From Candidatus Berkelbacteria bacterium (GTDB lineage Bacteria; Patescibacteriota; UBA1384; VFKW01), in NCBI GenBank assembly GCA_009885355.1, contig VFKW01000107.1:1-8968 (forward strand): 8,968 nucleotides of DNA, given 5' to 3'. The notes under the pieces are model-generated. The model had not been told where the DNA came from and did not search any database. It saw nothing but the letters and a program-made list of their open reading frames with translations. Below are positions 1 to 6,430 of the stretch, one piece after another; the first letter of the stretch is position 1, and every line of letters begins with the position of its first letter. The position numbers and the translations under genes were made by a program.

Positions 1-81
1 AATATATAAATAATTATTATTTCAGACGAACATTAAGCTGACTAGTTATGAGAACATTATAGCTGAATGATTACAAGGGTA

Positions 82-110
82 TTGACATTTTTCTCTATTA
101 ATGCTATAAT
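82..110 (+). promoter_or_regulatory. Consensus sigma-70-type promoter of the membrane protein/SPFH lipoprotein operon
   Basis: A perfect -35 TTGACA (82-87) and a perfect -10 TATAAT (105-110) are separated by 17 bases, with a TG one base before the -10 (extended -10). Transcription would start near 117, giving a leader of about 60 bases before the first ATG at 176. This is as close to consensus as a housekeeping promoter gets, so strong constitutive expression is inferred. The 81 bases before it hold nothing I can identify. Confidence 0.85.
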
Positions 111-175
111 CCAGAGTTATCTTAAAGATAAGACTGAAACTTAACAATACAAAAACAGGGAGGACAAAAACAGTA

Positions 176-520
176 ATGGAAAATCTTGTAAGAATGCTAC
201 AGGGGCAGATAATGGCGGCAATAGCCGCAATTATCATCGTGATCGTGTTAAGCTGGCTCACCAAAAAATACATTGTAAAGCCAGATGACTCGAATGCCCA
301 AAAAATGGTCAACATCACCAGGAACGTCATTATCATACTGGTGGTAATCGGACTTGCCGGACGTGTAACCTATATGGCTGCATACAACAACACGCCTCGT
401 TCAGTTATTGATCGAAGCATAGCCAACGATCGAGCCGATATTCTCGATGAGGATTCGCACAATCTACCTCCCAAGGTAGAATCTGAAAATACAAAGAAAA
501 CAGGAGAAAAAACCAAATAA
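176..520 (+). CDS. Small two-helix membrane protein, function unknown
   Basis: A 114-residue protein I do not recognise as a named family. It has two hydrophobic segments (about residues 12-28 and 50-66) joined by a short basic/polar loop, followed by a hydrophilic C-terminal tail of about 45 residues rich in Asp, Glu, Lys and Asn. The start is well supported: GGGAGG at 158-163 lies 12 bases upstream of the ATG. Its TAA stop overlaps the ATG of the next gene by one base (TAATG), so the two are translationally coupled and probably work together. Since the downstream product is an SPFH-like lipoprotein, a role as a small membrane partner or anchor of that protein is an inference from context only. 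It is intact, unlike its partner. Confidence 0.75.
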   Translation: MENLVRMLQGQIMAAIAAIIIVIVLSWLTKKYIVKPDDSNAQKMVNITRNVIIILVVIGLAGRVTYMAAYNNTPRSVIDRSIANDRADILDEDSHNLPPKVESENTKKTGEKTK

Positions 521-936
521 TGAAAACTCTAAAAATGATCGGAACCATCGTCGCGGCATTAGCTGCAATATCTGTTCTGTCTGGCTGTGGCAACGTGGTA
601 GATATACCAGCAGGCCATGTCGGCAAAGTCTTGGCCACAACTGGTTGGGAAAAAGGAATCCACGAGGCCGGCCAAGTCGATATAGGCACCAAGGGGAATT
701 CTGGCGAGTGCAATAACCTTGTTATCTGTGAGGCAACGAGTGTCACCATTAAAGAATCATTTGGGAAAGGTACTGCGAAAGATGGCGAGGACCACCGTAT
801 TATCACTAAAAACAAGGTCCCTTTAACCGTTGACTGGTACGTCCAAGTCATGCTACCGGATGATCTGAAAACGCGGGATTCCATTTTTGCAACTGTAACT
901 CCGGTCATTATGCCAAACACTGACGGAAGAGTTAGC

Positions 937-1009
937 AAGATTACTCTAAATGATGTGTATTCACGATTCGCCCAGATGACCATTCGCGGCAAGATGCGTG
1001 AGATCTTCT
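937..1009 (+). repeat. Left copy of the 73-74 bp target-site duplication
   Basis: Identical to 2616-2688. The preceding base differs (C at 936, G at 2615). Position 1010 (C) also matches 2689, so the duplication is 73 bp if that base belongs to the terminal inverted repeat and 74 bp otherwise. It encodes part of the SPFH-like protein (from KITLND to REIFS), which is why the same peptide appears in both gene halves. Confidence 0.93.
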
Positions 1010-1025
1010 CCCGACTTGTATCATT
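1010..1025 (+). repeat. Left terminal inverted repeat of the IS1634-family element
   Basis: CCCGACTTGTATCATT pairs base for base with the complement of 2600-2615; the match stops at 1026. Confidence 0.9.
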
Positions 1026-1029
1026 AGTA

Positions 1030-2523
1030 CTACGCTTCAAGTTTATCCACAGTTTCTTTAATCTCTTCCGAGACAGGCGAACGCATGGTGGTTATTTCAT
1101 TTGTTGTTTTATCAAGAATTTTTGCGTCGGTCACGCTTTTAAATTGTCGAATAATTTTTTTAGTAGATTTTCCGGTTTTGAGTTCCATGTATTTGCATAC
1201 ACTTAAAGCCATGAAGCAGATTAAAATATGAGCTTCAATTGTTTCTCTTTTGAAATGGTAAATCGGTCTAATTTGAATATCACTTTTAGCTATTCGAAAT
1301 GCTAATTCGACATGCCACAAATCGTGATAGTGTTGAATAATTGTTAGGTTATCCACTCCTTCCAGATTGGTGTAGTAACCTTTAATTCCAAGTAAGCTTT
1401 CTGTTTTTTTAACTAATTTCTCATTCAATTTTAAGTCCGTTTTACTTTTCCCGTCCTTTTTTAAAAACTTGGCCCGCTTAATTTTACTCGGCTCTTTAAG
1501 CAGGCTTTCCGCTCTTTTAATTTGCTTGTCCATCTCTCGTTTGTCTTTGTTGTGCCGAGTTTGCGAAAAACTGCAAACCAAGCTGCCAAGACCGGTTTCC
1601 ATTCGTAAATTAGCCCCATCTATTTTACCAAGGGTATTACTAATTTCTTCAATTACAGCCCCGGAGAGATTCGCTATCCTTGCTCCTACAATGTAGTTCA
1701 ATTCATTATCTTTCAGGTTTGTAATATTATCCACACTAATCATACCTGCATCCGCTACTACGGTAAGTTTCTTAATATTATGAAGTTTTTTAAATGCCAA
1801 AATAGTGGGAATTATGGTTTTCCCTTCAAATTTATTACCTTCAAAAATCTCGTAAGTAACTGGAAACCCCTCCTTGGTTACCACTAGACCGATTAATATC
1901 TGGGGTTGGTTGGATTTACCATCCTTGGAAAACCCGGGCTTACGAAGCTCATCCTCTCCAAAAGCTTCAAAATACAAGGTGGTTACATCGTAGAAAACTA
2001 AATTAAAGTCAAAGCTGAGTTCTTGCTTTGCGATATTTACAACCATCTGTTTAACCGTATCTTTGCATTTAACAAAATCCGGTATGTGACGGTAGAATTC
2101 CAGACGTGAGTATTTAATACCAAACACCTCCTCTAAAAGCTCAAATGAACGCAATTTGGAGGCTGGCTCGACTATGCGGATCAGTGCCAGATCCAGAAGC
2201 ATCTTATCTTTGATCTTTGTAAATTGAAACCTTGCAAAAAGCTGGTCTATGCATTCGTATATGAACGAGTAGCCAACTCCCAGATACTGACATTTATCCA
2301 AGGAGAACTGGTTTGATTCACTAAACTTTTGGACAGGGAACAAGTCGAGTTGCCTGGACTTCTTTTTGATCCATACTAAAGCAGCCTCTTTCAAGGCTTT
2401 TGTTTCTTTGTCGTTATGAGCACTGCCCATATGCTTAACAATTACTACTTTGCGATTTTCATATCTGACAATCTGTACGGCAGTCGCCATAGAGGCAGTT
2501 TTTGTTACTCTGATACTAAACAT
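1030..2523 (-). CDS. IS1634-family DDE transposase
   Basis: A 497-residue transposase that cuts and joins the ends of the surrounding element. The catalytic acids are visible: Asp179 in FYDVTTLYFE, Asp258 in VVADAGM, and Glu406 in LWHVELAFRIAK, with Lys413 six residues after Glu406 as in the IS4-type Y-x2-R-x3-E-x6-K signature. Tyr399 is present, and Leu402 sits at the usual Arg position, which as I recall is common in the IS1634/IS1549 branch. A basic region (about 325-375) lies between the second Asp and the Glu, as expected for the beta-strand insertion of the superfamily. Length is normal and no frameshift is seen. The start at 2523 lacks a clear ribosome site and overlaps a TGTCAT/ATGACA inverted repeat; Met12 at 2490 is the alternative. 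Confidence 0.92.
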   Translation of the reverse strand: MFSIRVTKTASMATAVQIVRYENRKVVIVKHMGSAHNDKETKALKEAALVWIKKKSRQLDLFPVQKFSESNQFSLDKCQYLGVGYSFIYECIDQLFARFQFTKIKDKMLLDLALIRIVEPASKLRSFELLEEVFGIKYSRLEFYRHIPDFVKCKDTVKQMVVNIAKQELSFDFNLVFYDVTTLYFEAFGEDELRKPGFSKDGKSNQPQILIGLVVTKEGFPVTYEIFEGNKFEGKTIIPTILAFKKLHNIKKLTVVADAGMISVDNITNLKDNELNYIVGARIANLSGAVIEEISNTLGKIDGANLRMETGLGSLVCSFSQTRHNKDKREMDKQIKRAESLLKEPSKIKRAKFLKKDGKSKTDLKLNEKLVKKTESLLGIKGYYTNLEGVDNLTIIQHYHDLWHVELAFRIAKSDIQIRPIYHFKRETIEAHILICFMALSVCKYMELKTGKSTKKIIRQFKSVTDAKILDKTTNEITTMRSPVSEEIKETVDKLEA

Positions 2524-2538
2524 GTCATTAGTATGACA
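2523..2538. repeat. Short inverted repeat at the transposase start
   Basis: TGTCAT (2523-2528) and ATGACA (2533-2538) flank four bases and overlap the proposed start codon on the minus strand. In the mRNA this would place the start in a small hairpin, which could damp transposase translation; that role is inference. Confidence 0.45.
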
Positions 2539-2599
2539 AAAATGATTTTGTAAAGCAAGTTACTCTGTAAGTGTATTAAAAGTAAATTTTATTTATGAA

Positions 2600-2615
2600 A
2601 ATGATACAAGTCGGG
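2600..2615 (+). repeat. Right terminal inverted repeat of the IS1634-family element
   Basis: AATGATACAAGTCGGG is the exact complement of 1010-1025 and abuts the right target duplicate. Confidence 0.9.
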
Positions 2616-2688
2616 AAGATTACTCTAAATGATGTGTATTCACGATTCGCCCAGATGACCATTCGCGGCAAGATGCGTGAGATCTTCT
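2616..2688 (+). repeat. Right copy of the 73-74 bp target-site duplication
   Basis: Identical to 937-1009, with no mismatch seen over the whole stretch; similarity ends at 2690 (A against C at 1011). Confidence 0.93.
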
Positions 2689-3063
2689 CACAATACGAAG
2701 ACTACGATGCAATCATGAGCAATTATGCCCGCGTCAACAAAGAGGTCTCGGCAATGGTGATCGATACTTTCAAAAGGTGTAAAGTCCCTCTGAATTTAAC
2801 TGCCGGTCAGTTGTCCAATGTGAAAACTGACGGCGTAGTCCTAGAGGCACTGAATCAACAAGCAGCTGCCAAGGCAAATGTCGACGTCATAAATCGCGTC
2901 GGAGCAGCAATCCGCGCCAATCCCGGATATCTCGAGAAATACAAATGGGATATGATCGAAAAGATCAGCGGAAAGGGAGTGAACCTTACCATCGTAGATG
3001 GAGGTCGCACCCCGACAACATACAGTGTAAACCGGTAAACCGGTTACACATACAAATGAATAT

Positions 3064-3088
3064 GGGAAGCCGCAAGGCTTCCCTTTTT
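3064..3088 (+). terminator. Intrinsic terminator of the lipoprotein operon
   Basis: GGGAAGCC (3064-3071) and GGCTTCCC (3076-3083) form an 8-bp stem closed by a GCAA tetraloop (GNRA type), followed directly by TTTTT (3084-3088). It lies 25 bases after the lipoprotein stop. A second hairpin, built from two ACCGGT copies (3031-3036, 3039-3044), overlaps that stop codon. Confidence 0.88.
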
Positions 3089-3207
3089 ATAAAAAATGAC
3101 ATTAAATCAATAATTATAAGACTTAATAGACAAGAAATGTTCGCATGCTAAGAATATAATAGCACTGCTATTTAGTTATTCCACCGTCCCCAGTCACCCA
3201 CTAACTG

Positions 3208-3256
3208 TCATTCCAGCGCCCCAACGGGGAGCCCTTGGCTCAGGCTGGAATCCAGT
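3208..3256. repeat. Dispersed-type branched palindrome
   Basis: An outer stem ATTCCAGC (3210-3217) with GCTGGAAT (3244-3251) encloses two smaller hairpins, CCCC-AAC-GGGG (3219-3229) and GAGCC-CTT-GGCTC (3229-3241), which share one base at their junction. The outline GTCATTCCAGC...GCTGGAATCCAG resembles intergenic repeats seen in many bacterial genomes. No coding potential. Confidence 0.6.
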
Positions 3257-3269
3257 CCCCATCAGGATC

Positions 3270-3304
3270 ATTATTCCTTATTCTTTATTCATTATTCATA
3301 ATTC
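3270..3304. repeat. Five tandem copies of a 7-bp unit
   Basis: ATTATTC, CTTATTC, TTTATTC, ATTATTC and ATAATTC follow one another without gaps. The array sits between the branched palindrome and the hairpin after prs. No function can be read from it; slippage-prone spacer DNA is the simple explanation. Confidence 0.75.
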
Positions 3305-3323
3305 TGCCGCCGCACCGGCGGCA
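3305..3323 (-). terminator. Hairpin downstream of prs, possible transcript end
   Basis: TGCCGCCG (3305-3312) and CGGCGGCA (3316-3323) form a GC-rich 8-bp stem with a three-base loop, eight bases after the prs stop. The following minus-strand sequence is A/T-rich but has no clean T run, so it may be a transcript-stabilising hairpin and not a true intrinsic terminator. Confidence 0.4.
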
Positions 3324-3331
3324 TCGACCCT

Positions 3332-4390
3332 CTATTTACTCGGGCGATATAGCTCGACTGACTCAGTCGAGCGCAGCACTGTCAAAGACTCATCCAGCAG
3401 CGTGCGGCGGATCGCTTCCCCGAGAAGCGGTGCTACAGACACGACTGTAAATTTTTTCGATGATTTAATTTTATGCGCAACAGGGATCGAATCACTGATG
3501 ATAAATTGATCGATCGGTGAGGCGATCAATTTTTTGATCACTTCTTTATAACCACTATTTTTTGACTCCAAAACCGGATGCACCGCCACCATTATCACCT
3601 TTTTTGCCCCGCGGCTTATCAATATTTCCGCGTCCCCTATCGCCGTTGAACCAGTCAGAATCTCATCGTCGATAATTATACAAATCTTGCCTTCCACATC
3701 CCCAATCAATTGATTAAACAAAGGCTGCTCATAATCATCCGGCCTATTTTTATCGATATACGCAGTCGAAATGCGTGTCAAAAATGCAAACTCTTCATAT
3801 CTTTTTGCCGAACCGGCATCTGCAAAAACCAGCACGCAATCTTTCTTTGAAACAGTATTAAAAAATGTTCTTTCCAGATGATCCGCCAGCAAAAAAATCG
3901 CTGTGACATCATCTGCCGTCGGATGAAAATAATGTTTGATATGCGAATCATGAGGATCCAAGAGTAAAACACGATTTACATCTAGCGCCAAAGTCAAAAT
4001 TCGCGGTAAAAGCGCCCCCATTGTCGAGATACGCGCCTTATTTTTGCGATCGGACCTGGCAAAAGGCATATATGGAAAAACCACCAAGAGGTCAGCCGGC
4101 CGAGCATTATTTATCGCGTCGATCAATGCAAATAATTCAACCAGATTATCATTTACCGGCGGCACTTGAGTATGCACGATCACGACATATTTTCCTCGCA
4201 CATCATCGACTTGAACCTCGATATTATCATTTGAAAATCTCTTTACGATCGATTTACCCAGCGTCAGCCCGCCCTCGGGCTGTAAAGACTCGGGCAATCG
4301 ATTCTTCAGCTGCCGGCAAATATCCGTAGCCAACCCCTCCGACCCGGTCGTAGAAAACACCTTGATTTGCGAAAAAGAATTCATAGACAT
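3332..4390 (-). CDS. prs: Ribose-phosphate pyrophosphokinase (PRPP synthetase)
   Basis: Makes phosphoribosyl pyrophosphate from ribose 5-phosphate and ATP in the cytoplasm, feeding nucleotide, His and Trp synthesis. Numbered from the chosen start (352 residues): the ATP-binding loop PYMPFARSDRK at 106-116, the DPHDSH segment at 145-150 (usually DLHA.Q), the ADAGSAKR stretch at 190-197, a catalytic flexible-loop DKNRP with Lys214 and Arg216, and the PRPP loop DDEILTGST at 241-249 in place of the common DDMIDTAGT. The two substituted motifs make it a divergent member. I prefer the ATG at 4390 because GGAAGGAG (4395-4402) lies just upstream; the longer frame from 4414 would place that site inside the gene, and the ATG at 4384 is also possible. 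Length is slightly above the usual 310-320. It stands alone, convergent with the operon to its left. Confidence 0.92.
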   Translation of the reverse strand: MSMNSFSQIKVFSTTGSEGLATDICRQLKNRLPESLQPEGGLTLGKSIVKRFSNDNIEVQVDDVRGKYVVIVHTQVPPVNDNLVELFALIDAINNARPADLLVVFPYMPFARSDRKNKARISTMGALLPRILTLALDVNRVLLLDPHDSHIKHYFHPTADDVTAIFLLADHLERTFFNTVSKKDCVLVFADAGSAKRYEEFAFLTRISTAYIDKNRPDDYEQPLFNQLIGDVEGKICIIIDDEILTGSTAIGDAEILISRGAKKVIMVAVHPVLESKNSGYKEVIKKLIASPIDQFIISDSIPVAHKIKSSKKFTVVSVAPLLGEAIRRTLLDESLTVLRSTESVELYRPSK

Positions 4391-4512
4391 ACATCTCCTT
4401 CCATTGTTCACCATACAACTAATATGTAACCCATTTTCACAAAGAAATCAAATATACCGCAACCGGCAAATTAAAATGTTGCACTAAATTCTAGAACTCG
4501 CTAAATGTAAAT

Positions 4513-4532
4513 CACCCCCGCCCCACTCGCAT
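4513..4532. repeat. C-rich repeat, downstream side of the toxin-antitoxin pair
   Basis: CACCCCCGCCCCACTCGCAT is close to 5915-5935 (one length difference and two substitutions). Next to it, 4531-4552 can form an 8-bp hairpin (ATCAC and TAG with CTA and GTGAT, one bulged base). The rest of the 4415-4621 spacer shows nothing else. Confidence 0.45.
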
Positions 4533-4621
4533 CACGTAGATATCCTAGTGATCCGTAAAACTTTTCTCCCCCACCACTTCAAACCAGCAACTCAGTTTTC
4601 ATAAATAACCTCTTCGACTAA

Positions 4622-4999
4622 TTATTCACCATTTTCAATCAAATACAATTTTGCAAATTCATAATCCATATCACTATCATCTTTTTCTTTATAATATATT
4701 TCCAAAAATTCAATCGCCATCTTCTGCGGAAAATAAGCATATATTACCCGGATACCACTTCGCACTCCTTTGCCCGCAAGAGATTTACAGGCAAACTTTT
4801 TGATCTTATAGATTTTGAGAGACTCCTGGTCAAACTTTGGAATCAGCCAATTTGATCTATTATCTATCCCGTGCAAATGTAAAAGTTCAATCGCGGCAGT
4901 TTTAGCAATCTCCAAATCTTCTTCTATAGTTTTATATTTTTTCTGAAGTTTATTAATTTGTTTATCAAATCTTGAATGCCGGCTATAGCTTATCATCAT
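4622..4999 (-). CDS. RelE/ParE-like toxin of a Panacea toxin-antitoxin pair
   Basis: A 125-residue protein with the layout of the RelE/ParE/HigB fold: an N-terminal helical half rich in Lys and Glu (about 8-40), then strands carrying IYKIKKFACKSL (63-74), GIRVIYAY (82-89) and IEFLEIYYKEKD (96-107), which match the RelE-type pattern of a basic strand, R-V-I-Y, and a final strand ending in Y.K. Members of this fold usually cleave mRNA at the ribosome or inhibit gyrase; which applies cannot be told here. The gene starts inside the end of the antitoxin gene (17-base overlap), typical for coupled toxin expression. Start codons ATGATG at 4994-4999 are tandem and the ribosome site is weak (GAGAT-like), in keeping with lower toxin output. 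Family membership is motif-based. Confidence 0.75.
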   Translation of the reverse strand: MMISYSRHSRFDKQINKLQKKYKTIEEDLEIAKTAAIELLHLHGIDNRSNWLIPKFDQESLKIYKIKKFACKSLAGKGVRSGIRVIYAYFPQKMAIEFLEIYYKEKDDSDMDYEFAKLYLIENGE

Positions 5000-5747
5000 A
5001 ATATCTCACAGACGTGTCTTCTGTTCTGTAAAAAACCGTTTCGTATAGGATCTCCTTGCCTTCAGCCGTAACAATCCACGGAACATCTTTATGTGAAAAA
5101 TCAGATAATTCAGTGGCCGTTTTGCCACCCAATCTGTCAATTTCTTCGTCAATATGACCTAGCTCTCTGCCAGTTAAAACAGCTAAATCTGGTTCAACTA
5201 CGGGGATATACTTGGTCTGTTCTTTATCGAAAAATTTTGTTTTTACTACTTCGATTTGTCCGTCATATACCATTTCTTTGACAATGGCGCCAAATTCTAC
5301 AGGTGTTGGACCAAAATGATTTCGAATATAGCGAGCCCCTATGAGCTGCTCCTCATATTTTTCATAATAATCAAAATCGCAGAAGTATAATATTTTATAG
5401 AGCACAGTTTGTCCGACATTTGGAAGCGCGCCAATTTTTTTGGTGATGTAGAGCAAGACATTTTTAAATTTTTCGACATTTTCAGCCGGGACACTAATTC
5501 TTTCATTTGGGCGACTCACTCTTTCAGGACTTTTTTCCAAAACAACTTCCCTGGCAGGCTGTTCCCCTAATATCTCGTCAATACTAATACCCAGCGCTTC
5601 AGACAATTTTCGCAATTCTGAAATAGTCATTTCCTTATCGCCGTTCACTATCTTGGCAGCGGTAGGCCGGGAAATCCCGAAAAGATCCGCAAGTTTTTCA
5701 TGTGACATATTATTATTTGATAAAAGCTGCTTAAATTTATCATTCAT
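4983..5747 (-). CDS. HTH-Panacea (DUF4065) antitoxin
   Basis: A 254-residue two-domain protein. Residues 4-60 are an XRE-type helix-turn-helix (KLADLFGISRPTAAKIVNG), expected to bind its own promoter. After a charged linker (about 62-88), residues 90-235 match the Panacea/SocA-like domain (DUF4065): LYKILYFCDFDYY at 116-128, FGPTP at 145-149, and the closing LSDFSHKDVPW at 214-224. Panacea domains neutralise a wide range of toxins by direct binding, and fusions to HTH domains next to RelE-like toxins are known. The start at 5747 is chosen because GGAGGG (5755-5760) lies seven bases upstream; a TTG at 5762 would overlap that site and is rejected. It is first in the operon, overlapping the toxin gene by 17 bases, and autoregulation is likely. 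Confidence 0.88.
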   Translation of the reverse strand: MNDKFKQLLSNNNMSHEKLADLFGISRPTAAKIVNGDKEMTISELRKLSEALGISIDEILGEQPAREVVLEKSPERVSRPNERISVPAENVEKFKNVLLYITKKIGALPNVGQTVLYKILYFCDFDYYEKYEEQLIGARYIRNHFGPTPVEFGAIVKEMVYDGQIEVVKTKFFDKEQTKYIPVVEPDLAVLTGRELGHIDEEIDRLGGKTATELSDFSHKDVPWIVTAEGKEILYETVFYRTEDTSVRYYDDKL

Positions 5748-5782
5748 AATTTTTCCCTCCAATTAAAATTTCCTTCAGATAA

Positions 5783-5811
5783 AGTATAATATATGTAATT
5801 TATTTTGTCAA
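5783..5811 (-). promoter_or_regulatory. Promoter of the toxin-antitoxin operon, with possible operator
   Basis: On the minus strand a perfect -35 TTGACA (5806-5811) and a -10 TATACT (5783-5788) are 17 bases apart, placing the transcript start about 30 bases before the antitoxin ATG. An inverted pair ATGTAA (5793-5798) and TTACAT (5830-5835) flanks the -35 and could be bound by the antitoxin HTH; the operator is inference. Confidence 0.8.
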
Positions 5812-5876
5812 TAGCATTGTTAATAATATTTACATAAACAAATAATCTAAAAGTCATCCCCCCGCCTTCCCCTTTT

Positions 5877-5902
5877 GTCATCCTGAACGAAGTGAAGGAT
5901 CT
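5877..5902. repeat. Common dispersed GTCATCCTGA...GAAGGATCT repeat
   Basis: The stretch GTCATCCTGAACGAAGTG followed by AAGGATCT is an intergenic repeat form I recognise from many bacterial genomes, with ATCCT/AGGAT ends. It lies in the spacer between the antitoxin and Nudix genes (5748-5964), together with a nearby GTCATCCCCCC string at 5852. Confidence 0.55.
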
Positions 5903-5914
5903 AGGCATCAGCCG

Positions 5915-5935
5915 CACCCCCCGCCCCGCCCGCAT
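5915..5935. repeat. C-rich repeat, upstream side of the toxin-antitoxin pair
   Basis: A 21-base string beginning CACCCCCCGCCCC and ending CGCAT, closely matching 4513-4532 in the same orientation. The two copies bracket the toxin-antitoxin genes and promoter. Confidence 0.45.
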
Positions 5936-5949
5936 GATAAATTAGAGAT

Positions 5950-5969
5950 AATAGTCCCTTAGGACTATT
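5950..5969. terminator. Hairpin over the Nudix stop codon, possible terminator
   Basis: AATAGTCC (5950-5957) and GGACTATT (5962-5969) form an 8-bp stem with a four-base loop. It overlaps the minus-strand stop codon at 5965. The minus-strand sequence after it is A/T-rich without a long T run, so termination is only moderately supported. Confidence 0.45.
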
Positions 5970-6393
5970 TATTTTCAATATTTTTGCCGAAGCGAGAAAG
6001 ATAGTCGGCGGAGCCATTGAGTGAAAAAGGATTTAGGACTTTGGGATAAAACTCAATTGATCTAAATGATTCTTCATTGAAAAATTTGGATTCGTGATCG
6101 ACATCTTTGCTTTGCTCCCCGTCGACAATCTTGCCGGTGAAAAAGACTTCTATTTGCCTACCATTGCGTGAGCTAAAAAATTCCTGGACAAATATTATTT
6201 TATCAGTTTTTCCGGAATAACCAGTCTCTTCTCGAAGTTCCCTCTCGGCGGCTTCTGCCAAACTTTCATTTTCTTCCATTCCCCCACCTGGTAAAGCCCA
6301 ATATTTCCCATCGATCGATTTTATTAGTAGCACTTCCCCTTTTTCGTTGAAGAATACTCCTTTGGCGGATATCCGTATTTTGTATCCTGACAT
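5965..6393 (-). CDS. Nudix hydrolase
   Basis: A 142-residue single-domain pyrophosphohydrolase that should cleave a nucleoside diphosphate linked to another group. The complete Nudix box runs from Gly37 to Tyr59: G37, E43, R51-E52-L53, E55-E56, G58, which is the consensus G-x5-E-x7-R-E-U-x-E-E-x-G-U. Before it, KGVFFNEKGEVLLIKSIDGKYWALPGG is the usual first strand and the WxLPGG approach to the box. Length is normal for the family. Substrate cannot be predicted; the MutT/NUDT-like form would suit house-cleaning of modified nucleotides. The start has AAGGAG four bases upstream. It is transcribed towards the toxin-antitoxin genes but is separated from them by about 200 bases holding repeats, so it is probably a separate unit. 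Confidence 0.9.
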   Translation of the reverse strand: MSGYKIRISAKGVFFNEKGEVLLIKSIDGKYWALPGGGMEENESLAEAAERELREETGYSGKTDKIIFVQEFFSSRNGRQIEVFFTGKIVDGEQSKDVDHESKFFNEESFRSIEFYPKVLNPFSLNGSADYLSRFGKNIENK

Positions 6394-6430
6394 AATGCTC
6401 CTTGAAATAATTTTTACTAAATACTACTTT

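Larger units (their letters stand above)
520..1206 (+). pseudogene. SPFH/band-7-like lipoprotein, 5' fragment (interrupted by IS1634-family element)
   Basis: This is the N-terminal 164 codons of a membrane lipoprotein, followed by about 64 codons read from the insertion element (from about 1011 to the stop at 1204-1206). The start has CAGGAG at 501-506 and is coupled to the preceding gene. Residues 1-23 are a lipoprotein signal peptide with lipobox LSGC and acylated Cys23. After it, IPAGHVGKV (about 29-37) and a following G-rich turn resemble the N-terminal strand of SPFH/prohibitin-like domains, and VDWYVQV (about 104-110) fits a central strand. Joined to the 3' fragment the gene would encode 279 residues. 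As it stands the product lacks the second half of the domain and has an unrelated hydrophobic tail. SPFH assignment is by motif and layout, not by alignment; a generic lipoprotein is the alternative. Confidence 0.75.
1010..2615 (-). mobile_element. Complete IS1634-family insertion sequence (IS4 superfamily), about 1.6 kb
   Basis: The element is bounded by a perfect 16-bp terminal inverted repeat, CCCGACTTGTATCATT at 1010-1025 and its complement at 2600-2615. It carries a single transposase gene filling almost all its length on the minus strand, whose stop lies only five bases inside the left repeat. Long target duplications of variable size are established for the IS1634/IS1549 group, and this copy has 73-74 bp. 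Intact ends, an intact transposase and identical target repeats indicate a recent insertion. Confidence 0.92.
2595..3038 (+). pseudogene. SPFH/band-7-like lipoprotein, 3' fragment
   Basis: This holds the C-terminal part of the gene broken by the insertion. The open frame begins at an ATG inside the right end of the element, with no ribosome site, reads seven element-derived codons, repeats the duplicated target peptide (2616-2689), and then continues uniquely for 115 residues. The unique part is helical and Ala/Gln-rich around EALNQQAAAKANVDVINR, matching the coiled helix that follows SPFH domains. Removing 1011-2689 joins 520-1010 to 2690-3038 as 840 bases, exactly 280 codons with stop, so there is no other damage. 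Whether this fragment is translated is unknown. A terminator follows 25 bases after the stop. Confidence 0.75.

Noticed and set aside
46..336. Hydrophobic minus-strand frame of 96 codons
   Set aside because: It crosses the consensus promoter and is the complement of the first membrane helix region.
405..1040. Long open frame on the minus strand opposite the membrane operon
   Set aside because: It is antisense to two genes with ribosome sites, a lipobox and a consensus promoter, and its translation resembles no protein.
2523..2538. TGTCAT/ATGACA inverted repeat as a third copy of the palindromic element
   Set aside because: Only the short arm resembles it; the GCGATCGC centre and flanks are absent and it lies inside the insertion sequence.
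3270..3304. CRISPR-like array
   Set aside because: Units are 7 bp with no spacers and no cas genes nearby.
5748..5762. Upstream TTG start for the antitoxin
   Set aside because: It would overlap the GGAGGG ribosome site that is ideally placed for the ATG at 5747.
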